Assembly: GCA_027858915.1 (NCBI GenBank)
Contig: JAQIBT010000085.1
Location: 42,357-106,356 of the forward strand
Source of the DNA: Salinisphaera sp.
Lineage (GTDB): Bacteria > Pseudomonadota > Gammaproteobacteria > Nevskiales > Salinisphaeraceae
Reading direction: 5' to 3'
DNA length: 64,000 nt
Of the stretch, positions 54,901 through 63,765 are shown piece after piece. The translations under genes were made by a program, and so were the position numbers. The notes below the pieces were generated by a model. It was not told the origin of the DNA. It made no database searches and saw only the letters and a list, made by a program, of their open reading frames with translations. Position 1 is the stretch's first letter, and every line of letters starts with the position of its first letter.

Positions 54901-55259
54901 CCTAGATCACCCAACAAGATCCCGTTTGTCCTGGCCGGATCGACAATGGCCGGTCGCAAGCCGTGTATGGACGCCTCCTCGTTTGCAGGCACAATGTTCA
55001 ATAACGGCAGGGTACGACTGCCTACGTGTATCCGGTCTCGCGAATGATGCCGTTTCCATGCGGGCATCGGACCCTGGTGGGCTATGCGCACGTCGACTCC
55101 CAATCGCATCAACGAGCTCTCCGGCTCTTCGGCTTGTAAGGGGTTGGCCGACGTCGGTGCGACCTTTTCGCCATCCAGCAATGTGCTTTGCAATCGTGGT
55201 GGACACCTCTCAAGCAATCATGGCGGCGGGCGCCTGTTTTTGACTACGTGATTGATCAA
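54901..55259. other. Unassigned sequence between IS remnants
   Basis: Overlapping open frames occur on both strands, but no start signals or recognised proteins. Probably degraded mobile DNA. Confidence 0.35.
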
Positions 55260-56180
55260 TTATCCGGCCGCGAGCGCCGGGTCATAGTCGATCCTATGGC
55301 GCGCCATCGCCCAGCCGATGCGCGCCGTCTTGTTCGTCAACGCCACGTTGACGATGTTGGGATACTTGCGCTGACACAGCGTATTCAGCCATTGGCTGAG
55401 TCCATCGTTACGCCCTGGCGCATGCCGCAGCACCGCGCGTGCCCCATGGACGAGCAACTTGCGCAGAGCAGATAGGGATCGCCGCGTTTACTGATGCCCA
55501 GCGGTCGCGCCTTCCCGCCCGTACGGTGCTGGCGCGGCGTGAGCCCGAGCGAGGCGGCGAAGTCGCGCCCTTGGGCGAAGGCCTGGCCATCGCCTAGGGC
55601 GCCGACCAACGCACGGGCGGTGAGCGGGCCTACACCTCGCAGGGTCAGCAAGCGCCGCGCGACCGGATCGTCGCGCACCATCTGCGCGATTCGCTCATCC
55701 AGCTGGGCTACGCGATCGTCCAGCGCGCGCAGATCGTCCGCCAAGCCGGCCAACAGCGCACGGAACGCGTTGGTTAGTCCATTCTCGGCGTCTTCCAGCC
55801 ATTCAGGCACGGCGCGCCGTAACGCCGGGATGCCGATCGGGGGCGATGAGCCCATATTCGCCCACCAAGCCGCGGATCTGATTGGCCTTGGCCGTGCGGT
55901 GTCCGACCAGCGATTCACGGGTGCGATGGGCGGCCTGCATGTCCTGCTGGGCCATGCTCTTGACCGGTACGCTGCGCATAGTCGGCCAGCTCATGGCTTC
56001 GCAGATCGCCTCGGCGTCAACGCAATCATTCTTGTTGCTTTTCACATAGGGTTTGACGAACTGGGCTGGCAGCAGCTTCACGCGATAGCCCCGGCGTTCC
56101 AGTTCACGGCCCCAGTGATGAGACGCCCCACAGGCTTCCATGCCGATTTCCGGACCAGCCGGCACGCGCTCCAGCGCCAT
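55260..56180 (-). pseudogene. IS110-family transposase, broken by two frameshifts and 5' loss
   Basis: Three frames must be joined: EIGMEACGASHHWGRELERR to VGEYGLIAP (55840-56180), IGIPALRRAVPEWLEDAENG to LGISKRGDPYL (about 55460-55840), and LLVHGARAVLRHAPGRNDGL to the stop at 55260. Together they make an IS110 transposase of the QFVKPYVKSNKNDCVDAEAI type with the transposase_20 domain (LRGVGPLTARALVGALGD). The first break is one extra base in the G5 run at 55839-55843. The N-terminal DEDD start (about 45 residues) is missing. The element is dead. Confidence 0.88.
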
Positions 56181-56358
56181 CCTCGCAGCGCGCCCGCTGT
56201 GACTTAAGGCGTGATCAAGCCATTCGTCGTCAGCAGGTCGTCAGCTCAAAGTTCATGCCTATGTACGCCATCGCACCGAATTGGCCCCCGGTGCGGCGTA
56301 AAAAATGATGTAGAGAACCAGATTTGGTGAAATCCCTTAATTCGAAGGAGAGGGGCAA

Positions 56359-56673
56359 ATGCTACGCAGCATGGAGACTCTGGAGGACTGCGCCATCCGC
56401 GCGACCGACGGCATCATTGGCCAAGTGAAGGACTTCTATTTCGACGACGAAGCGTGGGCCATCCGCTATCTCGTCGTCGACACCGGCAGCTGGCTTTCGA
56501 GTCGAAAGGTGCTGATCTCGCCGATCGCGCTCGGCCAGCCGGACTGGGCGAAGAAGGTGCTGCCCGTGTCCATCACGAGAGAGCAGGTCAAGAACAGCCC
56601 GGCCATCGACACCGAGAAGCCGGTCTCGCGCCAGCACGAGATCCGCTACCTCGGGTATTACGGTTATCCCTAA
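56359..56673 (+). CDS. PRC-barrel domain protein, truncated by an internal deletion
   Basis: The 104-residue product is one PRC-barrel: MLRSMETLEDCAIRATDGII, GQVKDFYFDDEAWAIRYLVV and the end HEIRYLGYYGYP. Family members I know continue for another 150 residues with a second PRC-barrel and end KHYGRPGYW. Just after the stop, in the +1 frame from 56672, the DNA encodes KHYGRPGYWVGEEEKGEAV. So the middle has been deleted and the far tail joined out of frame. AAGGAG precedes the start. The style is typical of alphaproteobacteria and suggests transfer. Confidence 0.8.
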   Translation: MLRSMETLEDCAIRATDGIIGQVKDFYFDDEAWAIRYLVVDTGSWLSSRKVLISPIALGQPDWAKKVLPVSITREQVKNSPAIDTEKPVSRQHEIRYLGYYGYP

Positions 56674-56810
56674 ACACTATGGGCGTCCCGGCTATTGGGT
56701 GGGCGAAGAGGAGAAGGGCGAAGCAGTAATTTCACATCATTAGGTCCGCGTCGGAAGTCATACAGGCCATCCGGTCTACTCGGGTCACAACGCAAAAAGG
56801 AGACAACACC

Positions 56811-57791
56811 ATGAAACGCCACCAGGAAACGGGAACCATGGCACGCGCGGCGCTTACCGCTTCGCTTACCGCGTGCTTTTGCCTCGGCTTTGCCGCCCCA
56901 TTGCTCGCGGCTGAGTCGCCGAAAACCGCTGCGGCGCCCAAAACGTCTAGCGAGGCGAAGGCCACCTCTAACAGGCAGCCTGCGAAGAAATGCCTGAGCG
57001 ATCTGCGTGCTTTCGACGGCCGGATGCAGAAAGGCGGCTACTGGCTACGTGGATCTCAGTACGGCCTTGGCTATCCGATGTACGATTACGTCGAGCGCGG
57101 AATGCTGGGCCCCAATGGCGGCGCCGTCGGCGCTCCTCCGTCCAAGGGTACTGTCGCTGCCCCGCATAACGCCTTAAGTCAAACCAAGGGCGGCGCCGTC
57201 GGTGCCCCGGAGGAGACCCACTACTTGCGGGCACGGCCAGGCTACGAGATCCGGACTCTCATCGCCGCCGCCAACATTCTCGCGCAGCACGGCGAACAGC
57301 GGGCGTGCGAGGCAGTGCTCTCCAAGACCCGACCTCTCTACATTGCCTACGCGGCGACTCTGCGCAAGGGTGGTGTGGCGAGGGCGGACGTGTCGGGCTG
57401 GCGGCAGCAGGAGATCGCCGCCGCTCAGCCGGTCACCGGTAGCACCGCCTCCTTCCGCTCCGATCAGTTGGTCGGCACCGACGTGATCAACCCGCAGGGC
57501 GAGGGTCTTGGCAGCGTCGACGACATCGTTCTGAGGCCGCAGACCGGCAGGATCGCTTACCTGGTGATCGGCCGCGGGGGCGTGTTCGGAATCGGCGAGA
57601 AATACGTCCCGGTGCCGTGGCAGGACTTCAAGGCAACCCCTGCCACTAAGCTGCTGGTGCTCGACGTCACCAAGGCCAGCATGGACGCCGCCCCGCGGGT
57701 GGAGGAAGGCCAGTTCTCCGCGAAAGGCGCCTTCGGCAAGCAGAGTGCAAAGGTGGATGATTACTGGAAGGCGCACATGTCGTCGAAGTGA
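56811..57791 (+). CDS. Exported PRC-barrel domain protein
   Basis: A 326-residue protein with a signal peptide (about residues 10-33, AALTASLTACFCLGFAAPLL then AAE), a middle region with repeated GGAVGAP motifs (about residues 103 and 127), and a C-terminal PRC-barrel (LVGTDVINPQGEGLGSVDDI, GRIAYLVIGRGGVFGIGEKY). PRC-barrels mediate protein or membrane contacts. It follows the truncated PRC-barrel gene by 137 bases and is likely part of the same imported segment. Specific function is unknown. Confidence 0.83.
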   Translation: MKRHQETGTMARAALTASLTACFCLGFAAPLLAAESPKTAAAPKTSSEAKATSNRQPAKKCLSDLRAFDGRMQKGGYWLRGSQYGLGYPMYDYVERGMLGPNGGAVGAPPSKGTVAAPHNALSQTKGGAVGAPEETHYLRARPGYEIRTLIAAANILAQHGEQRACEAVLSKTRPLYIAYAATLRKGGVARADVSGWRQQEIAAAQPVTGSTASFRSDQLVGTDVINPQGEGLGSVDDIVLRPQTGRIAYLVIGRGGVFGIGEKYVPVPWQDFKATPATKLLVLDVTKASMDAAPRVEEGQFSAKGAFGKQSAKVDDYWKAHMSSK

Positions 57792-57920
57792 AGCCACGTT
57801 ACGCGGCATGAGAAGCCGCAATATCGCGCCACCGGGGCTGCGTCCGAAGCGGCCGCCAGGGGTCCCGGTGGCGTTTGATGCTCTGAATTCCGGCTTTGAT
57901 CGATCCTGTGGAGGCTGCGA

Positions 57921-58055
57921 GTGAAACCCCTTACCACGTTGGCAATCATCGTTTTTACGCTCGCCGCGTTGCTGCAATTGCTGCGCGTGCCGCTGCAGTG
58001 GAAGGTCGCGGTCAACGGCATCTTAATTCCACTTTACTGCTCATCATGTGGGTAG
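57921..58055 (+). CDS. Small membrane protein, 44 residues, probably truncated
   Basis: A GTG start six bases after GGAGG (57910-57914) opens KPLTTLAIIVFTLAALLQLL, followed by RVPLQWKVAVNGILIPL, then a tail SSCG and stop. The first 37 residues resemble the beginning of small two-helix membrane proteins whose second helix should follow IP; here the frame ends after entering the next gene. I infer a 3' truncation fused to the DoxX-like gene. Confidence 0.55.
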   Translation: MKPLTTLAIIVFTLAALLQLLRVPLQWKVAVNGILIPLYCSSCG

Positions 58056-58663
58056 GTATATCGCATACCGGCGGCTTCGATACGGCGGCCGGGCAAACCG
58101 ATCCGGGAATCGCACCGCCCTACCTGATCATGCTGATCATCACGTTCGTCTGTTGGCGCATCACCCACCCTACGGCGGCCGGCAATGCCGCAGCCGACGA
58201 GCATCCACAACTCTGGATCTATGCGATGCGGCTGGCGTTCGGCTTTTTGTGGGCGTGGGATGCACTGTTCAAGTGGCACCCCTACTATCTGACCCATCTG
58301 GTCGGTTATCTGACTGCATCCCAGCAGGGTGAGCCGGCCTGGTTGGCGACCTATACGCAAGCCTGGATTGACATCATCACCGCGATGAATCCCGTCTTTA
58401 TCGCTGTTCTGGCCGCGTTGCTGGAGGCTATTCTGGCCTGGAGTCTAATCACCGGGCGCTTTCTACGTGTGCTCATGCCTACCGGGTTCGTCTATTCTCT
58501 GGTCATCTGGTCGACCGCCGAAGGTTTTGGTGGCCCATACAGCGCGATGGGTCAGACTGGTATGACAGGCAACATGCTCGGCAATGCCGTGATTTACGCC
58601 CTGATTTTCTTGGGCCTGATGGCAGCCTATCGCTGGCCGAAACCGCTCCAAGCGCGTGGGTAG
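58046..58663 (+). CDS. DoxX-like membrane protein
   Basis: ATG 58046 gives a 205-residue protein with five or so hydrophobic helices: APPYLIMLIITFVCWRITHP, the conserved-looking LAFGFLWAWDALFKWHPYY, AMNPVFIAVLAALLEAILAW, SLVIWSTAEGFGGPY and GNAVIYALIFLGLMAAYRW. The LFKW and GFGGPY segments recall DoxX-type proteins. The N-terminus may be incomplete because the upstream small gene runs into it in another frame. Function unknown. Confidence 0.65.
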   Translation: MWVGISHTGGFDTAAGQTDPGIAPPYLIMLIITFVCWRITHPTAAGNAAADEHPQLWIYAMRLAFGFLWAWDALFKWHPYYLTHLVGYLTASQQGEPAWLATYTQAWIDIITAMNPVFIAVLAALLEAILAWSLITGRFLRVLMPTGFVYSLVIWSTAEGFGGPYSAMGQTGMTGNMLGNAVIYALIFLGLMAAYRWPKPLQARG

Positions 58664-58704
58664 ATTTGTGTTTGACCGAACAGGGCCGGATATCGCCAGT
58701 GCCC

Positions 58705-58880
58705 CAGTTCGGTATGAATCGCCGCGGTCTTCCCGGCGGCTCGTGGGTTTGCCTAACGCCGCCCGGGCAGACTCGGTGGGTGTGTCGTAGAAATTGGCTT
58801 CAGCCTCGGCCGGCGGGACATCGCCGATCAGCCCGAGCAGGCGCTGGTGATTGAGCCGGTCGGCCCAATCGACTGTTACG
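58705..58880 (-). mobile_element. IS3-family transposase remnant (C-terminal end), copy B
   Basis: The minus strand encodes DWADRLNHQRLLGLIGDVPP, then AEAEANFYDTPTESA, without the natural stop. The adjoining CGGCGGCTCGTGGGTTTGCC parallels copy A at 54740-54900. Both remnants point the same way and enclose 3.8 kb holding the IS110 ruin, PRC-barrel genes and DoxX-like gene. Confidence 0.78.
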
Positions 58881-58963
58881 AATTCGACGTGCTTGATGCC
58901 GCGCCGACCTTCTCCCGAATAACCGAGCATCCAGACTTGGAAAATCAGCATGGCCGCTATTGG

Positions 58964-59140
58964 TTAGGCCCGAAACTCAGCCAGCCCGAGCCGCTGCTCG
59001 GTCCAAGGAGCGGTTGTGGCTGCAGCGCGCAGCAGGCGAGGCAGGATAGAACGCAGGTTGTAGCGCCGATTGAAGCGATACTGGAAGTCGACCAGATAAC
59101 GCGGTGCATACTTCGCGAACTTGAAGGCGTGATAGGTGCC
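58964..59140 (-). mobile_element. IS1595-family transposase remnant (C-terminal end)
   Basis: The minus strand reads TYHAFKFAKYAPRYLVDFQY, then RFNRRYNLRSILPRLLRAAA and a short tail to a stop at 58964. The YL-x-FQYRFNRR-x-L-x5-RL pattern is the end of IS1595/ISXO2-type transposases. The catalytic part is gone. It abuts an IS4 fragment at about 59150. Confidence 0.72.
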
Positions 59141-59152
59141 GTTGGTGGCCGT

Positions 59153-59443
59153 CTGTTTTTCAAATGGATCAAACAACACCTGCGGATCAAATCGTTCTTC
59201 GGCACCTCCGAAAACGCCGTCAAATCCCAGATATGGATCGCCATCTCGGTCCACGTCTTGGTGGCGATCATCCGAAAGCGCCTCGATCTCAAGGCCGATC
59301 TCTACACTATTCTGCAAATTTTGAGCCTGACGTTGTTCGAGAAAACGCATTTAGATCAATTGCTTAGAAATGGCGATATCATAATGCAACATCCCGATAC
59401 TCCTAACCAGATGAGTCTATGCCGTCCGGATCCTGCAGGTTGA
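59153..59443 (+). mobile_element. IS4-family transposase remnant (C-terminal end)
   Basis: The plus strand encodes LFFKWIKQHLRIKSFFGTSE, NAVKSQIWIAISVHVLVAII and ILQILSLTLFEKTHLDQLL, the unmistakable C-terminal block of IS4-type DDE transposases. The preceding catalytic glutamate region is missing. It is cut at the left by the IS1595 fragment and at the right joins a disrupted secreted-protein gene. Confidence 0.82.
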
Positions 59444-60068
59444 GTGTCTCAGTCTGGGTAGTGAGTTGGTTCCGAACACTCGCATTACCCTGCAGCACGG
59501 ACGTGATATTCAACGTCGAACCCGTGGTTGGGAGCGAGGCGCTGATCAGAGCCGGCTTGGTGTTGGGGTCGTTGGGCGGGGCAGACGCGGTAATGAATGC
59601 CCGGCCGTTGGTGAATGCCACATCGTCATAGCCGCCGCCATGCGGATTGGGGATAGAAAAAGGTCTTGATTGCGTCAGGTTCGCCGGATTGATCAGTACC
59701 AGGTTCGGATTCGCATCCTCGTTCTGCAACGACCAGATATTCCCGGTATAGCGCAGCCCGTCGTTGTGGCCGACGACGCGCGTCGAGCCGATCAAAACGC
59801 CCGAGCGATTGTATTTGACGATTGTGCTGGATTTGCCGTCGGCGCCAGTTGGCAGATTGTTATTGCCGAAACCGACAAAGATGTTGCCTCCAGCAACGGT
59901 AACGGAATCAGCAGCGGTAGCTCCGGCAGGTGCGCTGGTCAAACGTTTGAGCGAATAACCGGCTGCGGCAATCGGAGTAGCCAGCGCGGTGCCTGCTAAT
60001 ACGGTGTTTACCTGAAGTCCGGCTGCGACAAGGGTCAGTCGGTCGCTGATGGCTCGAGGGGGGCGTTT
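59403..60068 (-). pseudogene. Secreted beta-propeller-like protein, truncated by IS4
   Basis: On the minus strand an open frame of about 220 codons encodes LTLVAAGLQVNTVLAGTALA (signal-like), TAADSVTVAGGNIFVGFGNN, STRVVGHNDGLRYTGNIWSL, DDVAFTNGRAFITASAPPND and LNLQDPDGID, then stops where the IS4 end begins. The repeated G-x-F/I and NPANL style suggests a beta-propeller/NHL-like secreted protein. No start codon with a ribosome-binding site is in frame, since a TAA lies upstream, so both ends are damaged. Confidence 0.6.
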
Positions 60069-60149
60069 TTGTTAAAAGCATGAGCGATGCCCTTGTTATC
60101 GAAACGTAATAAAAGAAAACACTTGCCGGCTTAGATACGGCAGGAGATG

Positions 60150-60380
60150 CCAAAGTCATGGTATTTTGAGAAATTTATTAAACACGAAGCATGCCAAAAT
60201 TTTAAGTAATTGATAATTGTTAAATTAAAATATTTTCCCGGTATTAAATATTTTTATGTAAGAAATTTCGACGTGTTGTAATTAAATTTGTAATAAAAAT
60301 ACATATATGATAATAATCAGCTGTTTATAATTGTAATTATTACGAAATATTTAAAGAAATAAATAGAATCACACGCGCTT
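60150..60380. other. AT-rich patch, no gene
   Basis: About 230 bases made mostly of A and T (for example TTAAATTAAAATATTTTCCC) in a GC-rich chromosome. It lies upstream of the damaged secreted-protein gene and next to the btuF remnant. It may be an old promoter region of foreign DNA or a silencer-binding tract. No coding frame is credible. Confidence 0.7.
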
Positions 60381-60431
60381 TTGGCTTGTACTGTCGGTTT
60401 AATTAACACCGGTGGCGATGGGGGCCTTCGG

Positions 60432-60755
60432 GCGCAGCGTATCGTGGCGCTTGCGCCGCATCCGATCGAAAACCTGTATTGGGTCGGTGCTGGCAACCGG
60501 GTTGTCGGCGCCGAGGCCCGCAGCAAATGTCCCCCGCCAGCACGCGCGATCCCCAGCATCAGCGGCCACCACCGCTTTCCGAGATCAGGTCGCCTGCTGC
60601 GCGTCCGTTACACCAGTCGCGCGGGTCAGCCTGTTTAGGAAGTCTGGCACCCGCTGCTGCAGACATTGAGCGAATATGGACTGGTTGGCGATGTCATCCG
60701 AATCTCCGGCTCCGGCAATACTCTTGCTCATGCGCCAGTAGTGGCGACGGGGATG
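60432..60755 (+). pseudogene. Degenerate btuF-like fragment
   Basis: The plus strand gives RIVALAPHPIENLYWVGAGN, then RVVGAEARSKCPPPARAIPS with ISGHH, directly comparable to RIVALAPHLVENLYSAGAGK and VVGAEADSDYPPAARAIPSI-type sequence of btuF at 44038-44976. A gap and frameshift follow; LQTLSEYGLVGDVIRISGSG continues in another frame near 60650-60720. The signal peptide, the middle and the C-terminus are missing. It is a second, dead copy from a related B12-binding-protein gene. Confidence 0.82.
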
Positions 60756-60799
60756 ATCATGGACCGGATCACAGGGACAGCATGGCGGTCTCTTTGCTT

Positions 60800-61108
60800 T
60801 GAAATCTGCAGCCGTAAGGAGATGAATAAGCTGTGCTCCGAATCAACGAAGCGGTCGTTGCGCGTCTAGGCTTCGACTACGCCCTTGGGATAGCCGTGGC
60901 TGACCAAACGTGCTGCGGTCGCGATCGGCGTCCCTTGGGGTTGCGGCCCCCATAGTCGATAAAAGATGGCCCGCCATCCGGCGTTGCAGAGCTTGACCGC
61001 AGAGGGCGGCGGCTGGTGCTCGGCGCCTTGTTTGACGCGGCAAGGTAAATATTTCCAGGGGGCACAACGCGGTGCCGTATGAAACGGCAAAATGCGCGTA
61101 ACAGGACG
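60800..61108. other. Region with an orphan minus-strand frame, not assigned
   Basis: A minus-strand frame ending at 60866 encodes FYRLWGPQPQGTPIATAARL and VSHGYPKGVVEA at its C-terminus, which has a protein-like look, but I know no family for it and it lacks a credible start. It may be another gene tail left by rearrangement. Confidence 0.3.
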
Positions 61109-61735
61109 TTAGTCTAACGCCAGCCAGATACCAACGCCGATAATCAGGGTGCCGGCGATTCGATTGAGCACACGGACGTTGCTGCGTTTGGCCAGCAGAG
61201 ACCGCGCGGCGCTCCCGCCGGTGGCGTATAGCATCAGGCAGGTGAGCTCCATAGTCAGGATCATGCTCAACAACAGCGTCAACTGCGGCGCCAGGGGCGC
61301 ATCGAAATTCAGAAACGGCGGCAGCAGGGCGATGAAGAACGCCCACCCCTTGGGGTTGGCAATCGCCGTGATCAGGCCCTGACCGGCGAGTTGACCGCGT
61401 GGCGGTGGGGGCGCGTCCTCGTCCTCGTTGATCTCTGGAATTGCCAGATTACCTTTGGACCGCCACATCTCGATGCCGAGCCAGATCAGATACGCGCCGC
61501 CGACGACCTTGAAGGCCGTGAAGATGTCCGGGTAGCGCAGCAGGATGGTTGCTACGCCTACCACCGACAACACCGCTACCGTGGCCACGCCAACCAGCTC
61601 GCCGGCCATCATCCATGCAGCACGACGTACGCCGACCGTCATACCGAGGCTCAGCGAGAGGGTCATGCACAATCCGGGCGTCAGCGATACCAGGAAGAAG
61701 GTGGGAATGAAGACAGACAGCGTCGACAGGCTCAT
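61109..61735 (-). CDS. LysE/RhtB family amino-acid exporter
   Basis: The 208-residue inner-membrane protein has six hydrophobic helices and the RhtB signatures: FFLVSLTPGLCMTLSLSLGM at the N-terminus, GVRRAAWMMAGELVGV, FKVVGGAYLIWLGIEMWRSK, NPKGWAFFIALLPPFL and RIAGTLIIGVGIWLAL. It exports an amino acid or homoserine-lactone-like compound; substrate not decidable. It lies at the right edge of the mobile-element zone. Confidence 0.92.
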   Translation of the reverse strand: MSLSTLSVFIPTFFLVSLTPGLCMTLSLSLGMTVGVRRAAWMMAGELVGVATVAVLSVVGVATILLRYPDIFTAFKVVGGAYLIWLGIEMWRSKGNLAIPEINEDEDAPPPPRGQLAGQGLITAIANPKGWAFFIALLPPFLNFDAPLAPQLTLLLSMILTMELTCLMLYATGGSAARSLLAKRSNVRVLNRIAGTLIIGVGIWLALD

Positions 61736-62154
61736 GATCGAATAGCAGATCGCGTAAACGGGCTGTCACTATAAGCGCCCGTTTCGGGTGATTAAACTGC
61801 CCAGGTATCGGCCGTGTGAGCGTGCGCCCGCCAATGTACGCGAAAGTGCCTCAATATGAGAGCCAGAGCATTTAGCCATAACGCGTTGTCTGGGCCTTTG
61901 CTCCGGACGCACCCGCAACGGCTCATCGATCGACGTTGTCACCCTCAAGCCTGAATACGACGCCGTGATCGGCGAGTCGGGGCCGAGCCGATTAGCGAGT
62001 CATATGTACCTGCCTCAGCCAGCATCGGCCATCGTAGATCACACGACCCCTTGAAGTTATTAAGTTCGTCGCACATAAAGTAGCGTGACCCATTCAGCAG
62101 GTCGGCGGGCTTTTGCCTGCGACGGCTGCTGCTACATACCAATTGGAGGCCGAT
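61736..62154. other. Divergent intergenic region, no gene seen
   Basis: About 420 bases between two divergent genes. No frame with support was found. GGAGG at 62144-62148 is the ribosome-binding site of the downstream dehydrogenase. Confidence 0.4.
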
Positions 62155-63531
62155 ATGGCCCAGACGCATCAGACCATCAATCCCGCGACCGGCGAGGTCA
62201 TTGCGAACTACGAGTTGGCGACCGACGAACAGGCGCTGCAGACGCTCAAGGAATCGCACGAGGCGTTCGGCGAATGGCGCAAGACGAGCTTCGAGGAGCG
62301 CGGCAATATTCTGCGTGAGATCGCCAAGCGGCTGCGTGCCCACAAGGATGATTACGTGGCGCTGATGACGCGCGAGATGGGCAAGCCGATCTCGCAGGGC
62401 GGCGACGAAATCGAGCTGTGTGCGGCGATCTGTGAATACACTGCCGATACCGCAGCCGACGAACTGGCCGACGAGGAACGCGATCTGAGCGGCGGCCGGG
62501 CGTTGATCAGCTATCAGCCGATTGGCGTGATTCTGGGCATCCAGCCCTGGAATTTCCCGTTCTATCAAGTGATCCGCTATAGCATTGCCAACATCATGGC
62601 GGGCAATACCGTGTTGTTGAAGCACGCGCCCAACGTCTGGGGCGCAGCGGTAGAGATCGAGAAGGTCTTCGTGGAAGCCGGCTTGCCGAAGAACGTCTTC
62701 CGCACGCTGTTGATTGACGCCGATCAGGTCAATCAGCTAATCGAGCACGAATACGTGCGCGGTGTGACGTTGACCGGCAGCCCGCGGGCCGGCAGTGCAG
62801 TTGGTGCCAAGGCCGGCGAATGCCTGAAGAAATCGGTGCTGGAACTGGGCAGCAACGACGCCTTCGTGGTGCTCGAGGATGCAGATATCGATCGCGCGGT
62901 CGAGGCCTGCACGAACGGACGGATCTATAACAACGGCCAGACCTGTGTCGCGGCCAAGCGCTTCATCGTGGTGGACGCGGTCTACGACGCCTTCCGCGAA
63001 AAGTTCGTCGAGAAGATGCGCCAGATCGAATACGGCGACCCGACCGACCCGAATACCGTGCTGGGACCGATCGCCCGCGCGGATCTGCGCGATACGCTGC
63101 ACGACCTGGTCAAGCGCTCGGTCGACGCCGGGGCGACCTGTGTGTTCGGCGGCGAGATTCCAGACGGCCCTGGGTGTTTCTATCCGAGCACCGTACTGGA
63201 AGACGTCAAGCCCGGCATGCCGGCCTATGACGAAGAGTTGTTTGGGCCGGTGGCATCGTTGATCCGCGTGGCCGACGAGGACGAGGCTATTCGCGTGGCT
63301 AACGATTCACGCTATGGCCTGGGCGGCGGTATTTTCTCGAAGAACCAGAAGCACGCCATCGATATCGCCCGCAACCTGTTCGATACCGGCATGGTTAACA
63401 TCAACGGCTATAACATCGCACAGCCGCATCTGCCGTTCGGCGGGGTCAAGGACAGCGGCTACGGTCGTGAGCACGGCGGCTTTGGCATGAAGGAATTTGT
63501 GAATGCCAAGTCGGTGATGATTGTCGACTGA
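62155..63531 (+). CDS. Aldehyde dehydrogenase, succinate-semialdehyde type (Sad/YneI-like)
   Basis: This 458-residue NAD(P)-dependent ALDH has INPATGEVIANYELATDEQA at the start, GVILGIQPWNFPFYQVIRYS, the glutamate in VLELGSNDAFVVLEDADI, the catalytic cysteine in NNGQTCVAAKRFIV, and LPFGGVKDSGYGREHGGFGM near the end. Length and wording match the Sad/YneI succinate-semialdehyde dehydrogenases. I chose ATG 62155 because GGAGG lies just upstream; ATG 62113 is weaker. A strong terminator follows, so it is probably monocistronic. Confidence 0.9.
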   Translation: MAQTHQTINPATGEVIANYELATDEQALQTLKESHEAFGEWRKTSFEERGNILREIAKRLRAHKDDYVALMTREMGKPISQGGDEIELCAAICEYTADTAADELADEERDLSGGRALISYQPIGVILGIQPWNFPFYQVIRYSIANIMAGNTVLLKHAPNVWGAAVEIEKVFVEAGLPKNVFRTLLIDADQVNQLIEHEYVRGVTLTGSPRAGSAVGAKAGECLKKSVLELGSNDAFVVLEDADIDRAVEACTNGRIYNNGQTCVAAKRFIVVDAVYDAFREKFVEKMRQIEYGDPTDPNTVLGPIARADLRDTLHDLVKRSVDAGATCVFGGEIPDGPGCFYPSTVLEDVKPGMPAYDEELFGPVASLIRVADEDEAIRVANDSRYGLGGGIFSKNQKHAIDIARNLFDTGMVNINGYNIAQPHLPFGGVKDSGYGREHGGFGMKEFVNAKSVMIVD

Positions 63532-63558
63532 TCGGCCCTCGCCTAGCGCGTAGAAAGC

Positions 63559-63592
63559 AATGCCTGCCTCCGTCTTGGGGGCGGGCATTTTT
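63559..63592 (+). terminator. Intrinsic terminator after the aldehyde dehydrogenase
   Basis: A 13-bp stem (63559-63571 with 63577-63589, two G-T pairs) with a five-base loop is followed by TTTTT. Confidence 0.9.
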
Positions 63593-63765
63593 ATGCGCCG
63601 ACTTCTCGCTACGTACCGGTATCAACCGTGGCGTGGTTGAGCTGACTTGTCTGGCGTCGACGAAATGCGGACAGCATTGCTGCTCCGTTAGACCATACGG
63701 ACGATGAGCGCCCGATTTGCCGCTGTCACTCGAACGTCTGGGCACCAGCCCGCTAGGCGGGCTGG

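Noticed and set aside
54714..55217. Minus-strand open frame of 167 codons across the IS3 remnant
   Set aside because: It reads the remnant in the wrong frame and no part resembles a protein family.
55839..55843. Programmed frameshifting in the IS110 transposase
   Set aside because: IS110 elements use a single frame, and a second break plus loss of the 5' end point to decay.
58964..59350. Single 128-residue minus-strand protein
   Set aside because: Only its C-terminal half is IS1595-like; the first half is the antisense of the IS4 fragment.
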